Shown here piece after piece: positions 38,241 through 49,653 of a stretch of DNA of 64,000 bases. Position numbers and translations under genes: made by a program. Source of the stretch: Paramyrothecium sp. XJ0827 (lineage: Eukaryota > Ascomycota > Sordariomycetes > Hypocreales > Stachybotryaceae); NCBI GenBank assembly GCA_020881915.1, contig JAJFPB010000003.1:1-64000 (forward strand), given 5' to 3'. Position 1 is the first letter of the stretch, and every line of letters starts with the position of its first letter. The notes under the pieces are model-generated. The model saw only the letters and a program-made list of their open reading frames with translations, ran no database searches and was not told the origin of the DNA.

Positions 38241-38825
38241 AGTAATATGATCGAATTAAGATCATGCTTGTAATAGTATAGGCGCTAATGTTCTTTCAGT
38301 GAATGGAAGAGAGATAGGAATCTGCTATATGTTGTGACCAGCGGTAGCAAGGTGGTTGCCCTTGACATAGTTAGCTCCTTTGATCTTGTTAACTGATAAA
38401 TGCTGGCTGATTCTTAAGCAAGTTCAACGATATTAACAATCTTAAATAGGGATAGAACCTCAAGTACATATAGAACTAACATAATAATTTATTTATATTA
38501 GTCTTCGGTCCGCACGTAATAGATTAAAAGCCACGGTTGCAAAAATAGGTATTAAAGCTCTTATTTCTGCAGAATAATGCTATTATACCTGATTGTTCTG
38601 ACTTAATATGCCTGTTCCCTGCTTCAGCTGTTCCGCTTAATCCTGCGTGTGGGCTTGAAAACGAATGTATTCTTCTAACGCGATGGTTTGTTTCATCTAC
38701 AACATTCACTTCAATATGCTTTACACAGTAATCATAATAGTTCTTGATTTAATAATCTGGAAATACGGCCTGGTAAGTACAATTCCGAGGATTGAAGTTA
38801 GTGAAGGAAGTGTTTCAAGCGCCCC
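38241..38825. other. 3' flank of the monooxygenase gene
   Basis: Unique-looking sequence between the amidase relic and the monooxygenase stop codon. No supported gene; short ORFs here lack recognisable domains. Confidence 0.4.
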
Positions 38826-40184
38826 TCAGTGCTTAGCCGTTAAGGCGTTCATATCTGTTCCCCATCCGTTGATAAATTGCTGTCCGAAACCATCGGCGTG
38901 GCCCGGTTGTGGATTGATAAGGTCCCTGATCACCCAATCGTCAGTGGCTCGTTCGGGGTCGCTGGCGCAACGCAGCTTGTTCTGGGTGGTGAAAGGATTG
39001 ACAAAGAACTGGAACACTTTCGAACGCTCGCGAGAGTAAATATCGAGAATGCTTAGCGGCTTTCCTTTGTTTATGATAAGATCGAGAGCATCGGACAGCG
39101 CATCTGCGTCGAGCAGTCCGGTTGTGAGTCCCATTGCTCCAAATGGCTTGAACAGGGCTCAATGTTAGGATGATGAAGAGAGGTGCGGTGGGAGCGGACT
39201 TACGTTGTTCAAATGAGCGGCATCTCCAGCAAGCATGCACCTGCCGCGCCGGAGAGTAGACGCGCAGAGTTGATGGACCCGATACGGTGCGATTCTGAGG
39301 AGCTCGAAGTCAAGTGGCCGCGGCCCAGGTGCTATTTTGTTGACAGCTTTCTTGGCAAACTCCTCGGACTGCATCTCCTCATCTGAAACATTTTCCTTTG
39401 GATCGACAGCCATTGCAACTCTATATCTGCTTTTCTTTCCAACCTGGAAAGGTTCGAGCGGCAAGATGAGACCGAAGTTCACTGGGTGAATAATGAAAGA
39501 AACTGGGTTCTCCTCAATCTCCGGCGGGGTTACGAGATTGCAGTCGAGGGCCAAAAGCTTTTCCGGCCAGCTGTGGCCCTTGAACGGAATATGGAGGAGC
39601 TTCCTGGTAGCTGACTTCCCCCCGTCAGCACCTACCAAGAAAGAGGCACTGAAGGTCTTTACGGCGCCAGTGACACTGTTTTTGGCTTTAGCGTAGACGG
39701 TATCTCCAGTATCCTCAATGTCAATGAGCTCAGCGTTGAAGTGGACGGATACCAGACCGCTTGAAATGCACTCTTCGTAGAGGAGCTGCGTCAGTTTCGA
39801 TTGTGGAAGAAGAAGAGCTGCCATTGGCACAGGGATGCCCTCAACTTGAATGGCAGGAAACGGTAATCTTGCAATGACGTCGCCCAGCTTCTTTTCTCCG
39901 TTGTCACCTTCAAGCAGGGGCTTTCTCCAGCAAAGGCTATCGGCATGGAATCCGACGGCCTTGGCTTTTTCAAGCACTCCCGTTCGTGCTATAGCGTTCA
40001 AAGCCGCACCAAAATAGCCAGCTGCACGGGACGCTTCATCGAGGTGGGATTTCCTCTCAATAACATCCACAAGGATCCCGGATTTTGCGAGTTTTGCTGC
40101 AACAGCCAAGCCCACAGGCCCTGCACCAATGACGAGGACTTTGTCCGTACCATTGTTGCCGGATGGGAGCTCAGTGGTTGCCAT
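38826..40184 (-). CDS. FAD-dependent aromatic-ring monooxygenase (class A)
   Basis: Two exons, 40,184-39,204 and 39,146-38,826, with a 57-bp intron (GTAAGT..TTCAAG) that preserves the frame: 433 residues. The N-terminus has the Rossmann FAD motif VLVIGAGPVGLAVAAKLAKS followed by an acidic strand end (VIER). VGADGGKSATRK is the DG motif and MLAGDAAHLNN|PFGAMGLTTG the GD motif, with the intron exactly between them. This is the layout of single-component hydroxylases (phenol hydroxylase/TfdB-like, UbiH-related) that insert oxygen into aromatic rings using NAD(P)H. At 433 residues it lacks the C-terminal thioredoxin-like domain of full phenol hydroxylases. No signal peptide, so probably cytosolic. 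Substrate unknown. Neighbours (hydrolase, MFS transporter) fit aromatic breakdown or detoxification. No stops or RIP damage. Confidence 0.9.
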
Positions 40185-41336
40185 GATTGAAGCGACTGGT
40201 GTCGAGCTGAGCGAAGAGTGCAGGAAGATCGAGAGTGATGAGTCTTTAGAACAAATATGCTTTTCGTTTAAATGAGCAGAACTGGTTCTAAGAAGGAGTG
40301 AAGTCGTTTCTCTGCAGACAATTTATATCATCCAAGTACGGGGACATGGTCTTCTAAGTCACACATTGTATGGGTTGCCTCATTTCGCATCGATCAAAAC
40401 ACACTTCTGGAATCAATACTACGCAAGTCTTCAGCGGGGCGAAAACACGACTCCATGTCATAGCCGCCCCGAAAACGTGAATCCAAATATGCAACCGAAA
40501 TTGGCCAACGAAATGCCGTCACACCCGGCAGTTGTTACCATCAACCGTGCTGTAAGCTAAGCGCATGAGGAGCGAAAGGCATTGTGTATACAATGTTGCA
40601 GATCCTGTGTAGATGGATCTTAGCGCCTGTCCCGCAGGGCTAGATGTTTTCAGCCTAGATGTTTTCACACATGTCGGGGCTTAATTACACCGACCTCCGA
40701 CTTTTAAGATCAGCTACTGGACGAAAGTGAACTCGGATTTCCTGTCGGCATTTCGCTACTTGCTCGGACTCCGGGCTCTGCAAAAGCACACCCAATCGGC
40801 GAAGAGAGACAGGGATGGAAGTGTCGCACCACGCACTTACACGGGCCGACCCGAGGGGGGTCAACCTTGGTCTATACGCTGTCCATCCTTGGACTGACAT
40901 AGCCGAATATGCTGTCGGCGGTTGCCTGCCAGCCTGTGCGACTTGCAGTTGATCAGAAGATTCCTTGCATGACTAAAGCGGGCTCATGGTATGTTGCTAC
41001 CTTATCAAAAGAACAAGAGGCAATAGTTGGATTAATCGGGCTGTTATTGTGCAAGCTGAATGTGATGAATGCGCACCTCGAAACGGTGAAAAAGACCACA
41101 CGACGCGCTTCCCGTGCCTTTACGGCGGTATGCACGCTGTACTCCTGTAAATTTGTATGTCGGTGCTTAACCTCTACTCGGAACCTACTGCTCTCCCTGT
41201 GATCATCCGGCCATACCTTTAGAGAGTAGGGGCTACTGCTTAACAACATATTGACCAAGATGGGATCAGACTCATCAGAAGGTAGACAATTCAATCTAGC
41301 CATTACTCTGTCTCTAGGTACCTCTTGTACATCTTA
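40185..41336. other. Upstream region of the monooxygenase gene
   Basis: 1.15 kb of normal base composition between the monooxygenase start and the 3' end of the hydrolase gene. Short ORFs on both strands show no domain. The promoter of the monooxygenase should lie within the first few hundred bases above 40,184, but I could not assign specific sites. Confidence 0.45.
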
Positions 41337-42092
41337 TCACGCCGAGAGAAAAAGTCTTAGCCAGCCAACTACAGCGTCCTTTGCCCTCGCCATGCCCTCT
41401 TGCTCTCCAGGCTTGTTGACATTGCCACGACAGAGAGCACCGTGCTCAATACTTGGGAAATATTGATAGTCCCATGCCAGTCCCAGCTTAGGCAGAGTCT
41501 CGAGGGTATGCTTCTTTAGCTCGGTAGTGTACATGGGGTCTATCTCAGGAGCCAGCACCTGAACCGGGACATCAATCTCATCGATATCCTTATCCGTGAG
41601 CCAGGTAGGGTGGGCGACGGAAATACAATCGACTAGTCGTTGACCACCATCTGCGGCGTGCTCGCGGGCGCCGAGACGGAAGCTGGCCCAGCCGCCGTAG
41701 CAGAAGCCCACGGCAGCCACCTTTTTAGATGTCCTCCGAAGGGCCCTAGCACATTCAAAAAGCTCCGGTTCCCGAGCATCACGCGAGTTTTCAGTCATGA
41801 ATTCGCGGAGGTCGATTTTGTGGAGATGCCCCTCGAGCAGAGGCTCGACAGGTAGTATCACGCCCCCAAAGAAGTCCGGGACGTAAACAGTAACGTTCGC
41901 CTCCCTGGCGTAGTGATCGGCTAGCAGCCTGATATTATTGAATGTCCACCCAAAGAGATCATGGATAAGCAAAACGGCCGCGTCATGGTTTTCTCCTGTA
42001 ATGTAAGCATCATTGTTGGCCAGCTTTCCGACACGGCCGGAAGGCGTCCCTTCCCACTCAAAACCTTGCAGGCAGCAAGACGACACAGACAT
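41337..42092 (-). CDS. Dienelactone hydrolase family protein
   Basis: Intronless, 251 residues, the usual size for fungal dienelactone-hydrolase-like alpha/beta hydrolases. Catalytic residues are visible: the nucleophile Cys in VGFCYGGWAS (about residues 145-155), Asp in LAPEIDPMY, and His in SIEHGALCRG near the C-terminus. AAVLLIHDLFGW, with the oxyanion-hole region, lies near residue 40. The family hydrolyses lactones such as dienelactone in ring-cleavage pathways, but many fungal members have unknown substrates. No signal peptide. It is on the same strand as the monooxygenase and divergent from the MFS gene, sharing a 571-bp intergenic region with it. A TATATATATTTAT stretch at about 42,186-42,198 lies about 95 bp upstream of the ATG. 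Confidence 0.9.
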   Translation of the reverse strand: MSVSSCCLQGFEWEGTPSGRVGKLANNDAYITGENHDAAVLLIHDLFGWTFNNIRLLADHYAREANVTVYVPDFFGGVILPVEPLLEGHLHKIDLREFMTENSRDAREPELFECARALRRTSKKVAAVGFCYGGWASFRLGAREHAADGGQRLVDCISVAHPTWLTDKDIDEIDVPVQVLAPEIDPMYTTELKKHTLETLPKLGLAWDYQYFPSIEHGALCRGNVNKPGEQEGMARAKDAVVGWLRLFLSA

Positions 42093-42663
42093 GGTAGAAG
42101 AAATATTTGAATGTATTTGAATATGTGAACAGAGAGGTGAGTTGGTTCAGTGACAGTATCAATGGTAAAAGGTTGAGAAGGTATTGTATATATATTTATG
42201 CGGATCAGCGTATCTGTGCGTCACTGGCGCTCGCGCTACGTTGTGCTATCTTTCCAACACAAGACTCTGACCTTGATCCACCTGTGTCTTAAAATGGTAA
42301 GTGGACGGGTGAAAATCGTACAGTGGTGCCTCCGCGATTAAGGCATTCAAAATTCCTAAGTCCGGGAGCTGGGCCAGACACTTCCGCTCGGAGAACCGAA
42401 AAGTCCGTAATTAGCTCCTTCGATCACCAACATGCCCTGAACGTCGGCAAACGATACAATCACCCAGCGATCTAGAAACTCGTACCCCGCCATGGGTATA
42501 GCTATAGCCACGTTATGATACTGAACCAGGGAGAGCTCAATTTAGTTAGCAGTAGTCCTCCCGCCAAAAGCCGAGAGTATTCCTGTTAAGGAGTAGTCCT
42601 ACAGCCATCGAAATGTGCACCACGCACCTCTTCCTCTATCCATATCAAGTCTATCTGTCCTAA
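42093..42663. promoter_or_regulatory. Divergent promoter region of hydrolase and MFS genes
   Basis: 571 bp between two divergent start codons. On the hydrolase side a TATA-like TATATATATTTAT lies at about 42,186-42,198. On the transporter side a pyrimidine-rich stretch (CCTCTTCCTCTATCC, about 42,627-42,641) precedes the ATG at 42,664. A shared divergent region would allow joint control of import/export and hydrolysis. That is inference; no regulator site was identified. Confidence 0.5.
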
Positions 42664-44459
42664 ATGCTGCGTCTTAGCCAAGTCTTCTTTGGTCATTCTG
42701 TTACATCCCACCTGAAAAAGGTGAACACTCACAAAATGACCTGGAGGCGAAGCATATCAACAATACTGGCTGATGTCACAAAAACTAGCGAAATGGCAGA
42801 ACGTGGCCTGCAAGATGAGGAGAGCACAGGAGCAAAAGGCTCAAGGGGGTCAGAATTGCCACATTCACCCGATGTTGCTGACTTGCAGTCGTCGGGATGG
42901 GACGGGCCTGACGATCCGGAGAACCCTTTGAACTGGCCTGCGAGTCAACGGTACTTGCAGGTAATACTTGTGGCCATGATTTTGCTAATCGGGTAAGAAG
43001 TCCTCTGCAACGAACGTATTTTTGTCCTAGAACTATGCTATCGAAGTGCTAAAAGTCTTTGCATAGGAATCTTGCCGCCACAATGTTCGTCCCCGGAGCC
43101 CAGCAACTTATGGACGATTTCGGAAACACGGATGCAACAGTAACCACCATCGCAGTTTCTGTATACGTCCTTGGCCTCGCGCTTGGACCCTTGGTCTTTG
43201 CGCCTCTTTCGGAGCTGTACGGGCGTTTGCCCATCTACGCGCTAACAAGCGGCATCTTCCTCGCCTTCATTGTTGGCTGTGCGCTTGCCACGAGTCTTGC
43301 TCAATTCATTGCCTTCAGACTCATCAGCGGATGCGCGGCTGCAGCCTCGTTGGCTCTTAGTGGCGGCACCCTGGCGGACGTTATACCGAGGGAGAAGAGA
43401 GGCAGGTGGATGGCCATGATTGTTCTTGGTCCGATGCTTGGTCCTACCATAGGCCCAATCGCTGGCGGGTTCATAGCGCAATACCTGGGTTGGCGATGGG
43501 TATTCCGTATCCTGGCTATTGCAGTAAGTCTGACGGGGAATTTCTGAATTTTGTTATAAAAAACGATACTGATTCATCCCTGCCGCTACAGAGTTTTGTC
43601 CTTGCTATACCTGGCATATTCTTTCTTAGAGAAACTTCACCCAAAATCATTCTGGCCCGGAAAGCTCATCGACGAGGCAATATGGATAACATTCATACAT
43701 GTCAAGACCCACGTAATCCCGGTGCTTGGAAGAATATCTTGCACGGTATTACACGCCCGATTAGGATGCTCTTCCTATCCCCAATGGTTCTCAGTCTTTC
43801 ACTAGCTGTGGCCTTTAGTTTTGGGCTGATGTTCTTGCTATTCGCAAGCTTCCCCGTGGTGTTTCAAGGACAGTACGGGTTCTCCACGTCCACATCCGGT
43901 CTGTCTTACATTGGACTTGGAGCTGGCATGTTTGTTGGTGTTCTTGTTCAAAGCAGACTCAGCGACACCATTGCCATCGCCCGGGCATCAAAGAATAAAA
44001 GAAGTATGCCGGAAGATCGACTCCCCCTTATGGCGTATATGGCCCCAACTATTCCTGTTGGCATGTTCTGGTACGGTTGGGGGGTTGAAAAAGAGATACA
44101 CTGGATTATGCCTATTATTGGCACAACTTTCGTTGGGCTAGGGTTTGTGTTTATTATGGTACGTGAGAAGTGTCCGCAGGAACGAACTGACTTCTAACCG
44201 CATCAAGATGCCTACTATGATGTATCTCGTCGATGCCTTTGATTCCGACTCCGCGGCATCTGCATTGGCAGCGAACACAGTGCTACGTTCATTTGCAGGA
44301 GCTTTCTTACCTCTAGCAGCTCCGAGAATGTACTCGGACCTGGGACTTGGCTGGGGCAATAGCTTGTTGGGGTTCTTGGGCGTAGTTTTTATTCCTATTC
44401 CCTGGATTTTCTTAGTATATGGGGAGAAGATCAGATTGCGCAGCAGGGTCAAGTTTTAA
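42664..44459 (+). CDS. MFS multidrug-type transporter, four exons
   Basis: Exons 42,664-42,992, 43,067-43,523, 43,592-44,158 and 44,208-44,459; introns of 74, 68 and 49 bp (GTAAGA..CATAG, GTAAGT..TACAG, GTACGT..TCAAG). All joins keep frame: 534 residues. The hydrophilic N-terminus holds DDPENPLNWP, typical of fungal drug:H+ antiporter-1 type MFS proteins just before helix 1. LSELYGRLPIYALTSGIF matches the helix 2-3 signature loop, LADVIPREKRGRWMA the helix 4-5 loop, and GPMLGPTIGPIAGGF the antiporter helix-5 motif. Twelve hydrophobic segments are expected. It should move a small molecule across the plasma membrane; whether substrate import or toxin export is not shown. Start could alternatively be an internal Met at residue 25 (MTWRR). 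Confidence 0.9.
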
Positions 44460-44570
44460 TGACCGTGAACCAGGGGAAGTTGCCAGTTGGGAGAGCCAGT
44501 TGGGAGAGAAGCAGGAGGGGTGGGTAGATGATTAAGTCACAAGTCCTTTAGCTTTGCAAGCTCACGAGAT

Positions 44571-44657
44571 CCTATTACTTATAACTTATGCCGTAGACTT
44601 GAAGGTTTTTAAATTTATATAGTATTCTAAAATGTACTAGTGAAATTACACTTAAGG
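44571..44657 (-). repeat. 87-bp inverted fragment of the helicase-unit inner end
   Basis: CCTATTACTTATAACTTATG through CTAGTGAAATTACACTTAAGG is the reverse complement of 13,754-13,840, the inner terminus of the RIPed helicase unit, at roughly 90% identity. Its outer edge coincides with the exact end of the unit (AAGTGATAGG). It sits 112 bp past the MFS stop codon. Confidence 0.8.
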
Positions 44658-45771
44658 AATTGGATGAAGATTTGATAAGTAGGCCTTTTACATGAGCACT
44701 GTCTTTTCTGTTATTAGACCAGGTTTAAGAGCGTAAACCAATCATAGTACGAGAAGCTGTGGAGCTCGGCTCCGGGCCCGTCAATCATCTATGCCAGCAC
44801 TCCGATGCTAGCTAAATCCAATTATTTTATTGATTAGAAGGTACTGATCGACCTAGTGATGTTATATGTATCGGCCTTCTATGGCAACCACAGGGCTAAT
44901 AATAACCTGCCAGTAATAAATGCAGGATGTAGGACTTGTATATGAATATTTATGCTTGCCTGGAGTAATGGGAGCTCTGTGGTGGTGATTTTATAATATT
45001 ATTGCTAGATGCCGCAGAATGGAGGCTCTGTATCTACCGTACGATTACGCTACGGCGCTAGCATAATTTCTTGGTTAAGAAATATCAAGAAGATACAGGG
45101 GTAGTTGAGTGATAGATGTCAGGCGGTTCAAGCAAGTGCAGCGCTGTGGGCGAAGTTAAGATTAAGTTAAAGACCAAGTACCTGCATTTTGGCTCGCTAC
45201 GCAGTGATGGATATTAATCAGTCTGTAATACCATTGTTCATTATTGAAACAAAAACTCGCATTGCTGCGGCTTGGTTGAAGAAAGGAAGGCCGTGGCATA
45301 AAGCTAGCGTTCACGCTTCTTAGCTCGCACACGTGATGTCGGCGTACTCATCAGTACATAGTCATCTGAACTGTGAGCAGTTAGACTTTGGGCTAAGTAC
45401 GCAACGCTGGTATGTGGAGGGTTAAGGGTTCCAGCATAGTATTGAATCAGAAGCGCGAAACCTCACGACTTAACCGTTGGGGTTTAGTACCACTATTGTA
45501 CATTGCTTTTTACTTTCCGTTTAGCGTTCAGAACAAAAGACTGGCAAACAGCCCGTGCAGCAGCCGCATCTGCTTCGCTTTTATGCCCCCTTCTGAAGCA
45601 GAAAGGTTACAAGTTTATTGCTCGCCGCAGTGTAAAGCAGTTTGATTGGTCACAGATAATGTGCCGATAAGCTTTACTATCGAAGCTCCGGAACGCTAGT
45701 AGACGTGAGGCCTTTGTGGGAGACGGATGGAGGAATTATATGCCTATTTTCTCAGGCACCAAGTAATGTCG

Positions 45772-45827
45772 GCTTTGGACCAATAGGTTGGCCGTATCCA
45801 AATGGCTGCTCGTCTGATCTGATTGGA
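45772..45827. repeat. ~55-bp duplicated segment, copy 1
   Basis: GGCTTTGGACCAATAGGTTG through GATCTGATTGGA matches 47,198-47,252 in direct orientation with about 80% identity and two small gaps. Its nature is unknown. Confidence 0.6.
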
Positions 45828-47197
45828 TCACAGTTGCCGACCGTGCCCAGCGGCTCAACCATTAACGTTGCAGGCCAGTCCCGACAAAACTCATGTTCAA
45901 TGCGAAATAGGCGAGCGACGAAGCCTCCGTCTCTGCCTCGAGCTTCGGTTTCGAGGCAGAACCAGCTTTAGGTACACACCAAAGCCCACAAGAAAGGTAC
46001 TGCAACTGCACGCGAAGCTCAGCAAGAGACAAAGTGCAATATTGGTCTCTGTTGAGTGACAATTCTGTCAGTAGGATTGTAAGCTATCAGTTTGGGTGAC
46101 CCCGCTTTTGGAGCGCTAATCGTGCGACCAAGCACAACCGGGTGGAAACCGGATGACTTGCCGGTATATCAAAGCAAGCTACGAGTGCATGCATGTAGAT
46201 GCCTCCACTATATTTAGAATATTGTAACCTGAGGTCAAGAGTACATTGCCAATGAAGCTTGATCAGACAAAGCAAGCTTGGACGATAGATTATCTTGTAG
46301 GAAACAACAACAATAATAACACTTATAACAGAGCGCAATAAAGTGTGCTAAATCCTGTGCCGAAACGGGGAAAACCAGTTAAGGATTATGAACTGGTTGA
46401 ACCGACAAAGTATATTCATTGATGTAGGAATCAAAGGACAGTTTAAAGCAAGAGTTTGTTGCTGTTTTGTTGCTCACTCATATTCCTAACAAATTCTGCC
46501 CCATTGTCGTGCTACCTGTGTCGTGAGAGCTGTCGCTACAATAATAGGAATACGAGGTTTTTCTTTTTTCTCTGTGCCATGCAGCTGAACGGAATGGAAG
46601 TTGGCCGTGCCCCGAAGAACACGTCTTGGGTCACCCATTTCTCTTAAATGCGGGGTTGTCCTCATACAAGAGAGATGATTCTGCTAGATCACATTTGGTT
46701 ATTAAAGTCCTATTGCAAGTAGTACAGCAAGATCTTCTATCCTACTTTAGCCTTCCACACTTCATTTCCATAAAATGACAACACGCACATTTTATGGCTG
46801 GATTTGCGTAAGTGTCTGACCAGATATACTCCTAATCGAAACTAAGAAAGCAGCAATCATGTAATGTGTACGGGGAGACCTCTAATCCTGCGGGTTGGCA
46901 GTATTGCTCTGTCTCCAGCTGTGGAGCACCGATTAATTACGACGAAGATGTCTTCATCCGTCTCACGACCATACGGAGGGGAGTAACATGGTCTATTGTA
47001 AGAATTGATGTAAAGGAGTGGGGAAGGATTTGTTTCGTGAAAGTATTTGAAGACGTTCCCAGTTCTTCTTATGTTTATGAGATAGATTAGTTGTTTTGTC
47101 GGAGGCTTGATATGGCGACATGTAGGAGCCCATAGCATCGAGAAGCGGAGACGTGCGGGGTCCAGGCAGCTCCGGGGTCTTCCAAAGCCATGGCTCT

Positions 47198-47252
47198 GCT
47201 TTGACCAATAAATTAGCCGCATCCATACAACTGCTAGTTTGATCTGATTGGA
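47198..47252. repeat. ~55-bp duplicated segment, copy 2
   Basis: GCTTTGACCAATAAATTAGC through GATCTGATTGGA, the direct partner of 45,772-45,827. Similarity fades on both sides, so this is a short shared module, not a large duplication. Confidence 0.6.
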
Positions 47253-47547
47253 GTGTGGTACGCGGCGCTTCCCTTATGACTAAGTAAGCCATGCCAGATA
47301 TATTCTCAGGGGTTACTAACTGAGGCAATGAGGCCATAATGGAGCCCGCTCTACGCAACAGTCGCAGCGTAAGCGCATATGTGGAGAACTGGGCAAGGGT
47401 CTTCCGCAACAGCCGTTGATGGATGGCGACAGCTTTAAGTTGATTAGTAGTGGATCGCTTTGGTACCGCATCCGGCGCACATCTGGCGAAGCTAAGTGGC
47501 TGGAAAAGTGGGGGTTCTTATCACGATGGGCGATATGCGCTACGTAA

Positions 47548-47895
47548 GCTGTTTGGCATCACAAGACCCATGCCGAGAAGAAACTTGAATGTTTCGGATG
47601 CAGTCGAATGTTTATCACCAACTCCGCAGTAGTGTTACACCTTGAGGCTGGATCGTGTGAATCTGGAGCAGACGAGGACTTGGTCACTGAGGTAGCATTC
47701 GAATGTTACCAGTCCAGTTGTTATACTTCAGACGACCCAAACTTCAAGTTTCAGTGCCCTACTTGCGACATAGCTTTCCCTTCTATAGGTGCTTTGTTGC
47801 AACACGCCGAGAGTAATGCCTGCAATGAGCACCTAGAGAAAAATGGAGCACTAGGGAAGTTTCTCTATTATTTGGAGAAGCGGGTGAAGCAATAG
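47548..47895 (+). pseudogene. C2H2 zinc-finger protein, 5'-truncated fragment
   Basis: Open frame from just after a TAA (47,545-47,547) to a stop at 47,893-47,895, 115 codons. It begins HHKTHAEKKLECFGCSRMF, then SAVVLHLEAGSC and later FQCPTCDIAFPSIGALLQHAES: two C2H2-like units (C-x2-C..H, and CPTC..H) of the kind found in uncharacterised fungal multi-finger proteins. The expected upstream fingers are not visible in this frame. A Met at 47,608 is available but would cut the first finger. It may be the 3' exon of a gene whose 5' part is lost. No partner or role can be assigned. Confidence 0.55.
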
Positions 47896-49653
47896 TGAAA
47901 TATCAAAACGAGCTGTTCATAGGAGCTGTCCAGAACATAGTCTCGCTATGAGATGATACAGGTGAGGGCTGGCACTTGAGTGATGTGGATGTATTTCGTC
48001 AAATGGCCGCCGCATATCGAAACGATCGAGCTGTAGCGTAATCAGGATATTACAAAATAGATATTTCTGATGAGCTGGGTGGCGTTTAACTTTTATGGGT
48101 TAGCCCAACTTTTGTATCTGGTCCATGTTTGCGGCACAAGGAGCCTACTTCTGATTCACGGTGGGAACAAATATGGGAGCCCCCAGTTCACTTCTAGGCG
48201 TCGTTTTCACCAGGAGGCCTCCAATGGACCCAGACTCGGCGGATATTATGAGATGGTCGATGTAGCTACTTGACGTGTTGCTTTGGCTTTGAATTAACCA
48301 AGGAGTATGGATAGTTAAGATATTTTTTAGGTTAGTCTAGAACCTAGGTAGCTAAAACTTATTTAAGAGGTGAGACTACTAGAAATAAACTTTAGTTCTT
48401 CTATCTCTTAGACTACGCAATAGTGGCAGCAGGTATTTTATCCCACAAAGCTAAGTAATCGGCCACAATACCTTAGGCTACTTATAGATTTATATTAAAG
48501 TTATTAGGGCTTATGTACCTTAATGATGATCTGGTTGGGATACTTATAAAGTAGCTCTTTATACCTAATAGATCTATAGAAACTTTTATTATAGTTAAAC
48601 TTACTAGAGGCTTTATATACCTCTTGATTTAATAATGTTTATTAGTTAATATCTCTATTTAATACCGCCGTTATATAGTCTAAGAGATACGGAAAGCAGA
48701 GGAAGGCCATATAGATGAAGATGCCTCTAATACTAGCGGACCTAACCTTTCTATGGCGATTTTGGGACTACCCTCCGGAGGAGTAGAACTACTAATAATA
48801 TACTGGTCTAAATATCTTTATTCTATAGAATACTAGAGCTAGTATTACTATATAGTTATAAATCTATTAGTATATACTAATAATATTAACTAGTATAGAA
48901 TTTAGTATTACTATCCCCACTACCTTTAAGTGCAGCTGTAGGAGTAGCTACTAATTCTTAAGAGTCCTCTACCCTACCTAGTAATAATATAGGTTCCTAT
49001 ATTAGCTAGAGTATAATTAATATTATTATATCTCCCTGGTTTCTAGCTAGGACTAAATAACTATAGGAATAAAGGTTAGAATAAGTTAGCTAAGAAGCTA
49101 TTTAGTACTAAAACCTTACTCCACTATATAATTAAGTATTACTAAGAATATAATAATAGAATAGTAAGCTAATCTAAATACTAACTTAAGTAGAAATAAG
49201 GCTGGGGTTCCTCTATTAACCTTAAATAAGATTATAACTTACTATATTAGTAGAACTAAATACCCTTCTTATTTTACTTTCTCTAAGTTATTATTCTATC
49301 TTTAAGTATATCTTATTAAGTAGCAATTATCTAGTATAATTAATTTAAGATTATACTATAATAAAAGGAGATATAGACATCTTTATATTTATACTAGTAC
49401 TTTATTAGAGGTGACTATTAAATGTACCTATTAAGAGGCAAAGCCGTCCTATAACCTATTCGGAGATACTGCAGAGCAAAATAATTCGTAGTAATACTAT
49501 AGCAGGCTAGTTACTATTCCTCCCTACGTAGATGGTTTATTGCAGGCTCTTATATTACTACCTAAGGTTACTTCTCTCCACATTAATTAGCAGCTACCCA
49601 CAGGGAACCTGGAGGCCATTACTGGGGGGGCAAAGTACTTTGTGGTTGCGCTA
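47896..49653. other. Transition from gene island to RIPed DNA
   Basis: Normal composition to about 48,300, then A+T-rich RIPed DNA with no open frames, then a short less-mutated stretch (about 49,430-49,653) ending at the solo LTR. No gene was identified. Confidence 0.45.

Larger units (their letters stand above)
44658..47547. other. Low-gene-density part of the island
   Basis: About 2.9 kb of normal composition with many short ORFs and no recognisable domain. It includes a duplicated segment (45,772-45,827 and 47,198-47,252). A 138-codon minus-strand frame at 46,993-47,409 is open but unsupported. No tRNA was recognised. Confidence 0.4.

Noticed and set aside
40366..40560. 64-codon plus-strand ORF upstream of the monooxygenase
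   Set aside because: Short, no domain, and within the presumed promoter region.
46993..47409. 138-codon minus-strand ORF
   Set aside because: Open but with no recognisable motif, no intron signals, and overlapping ORFs of similar length on the other strand and frames. Kept as unassigned.
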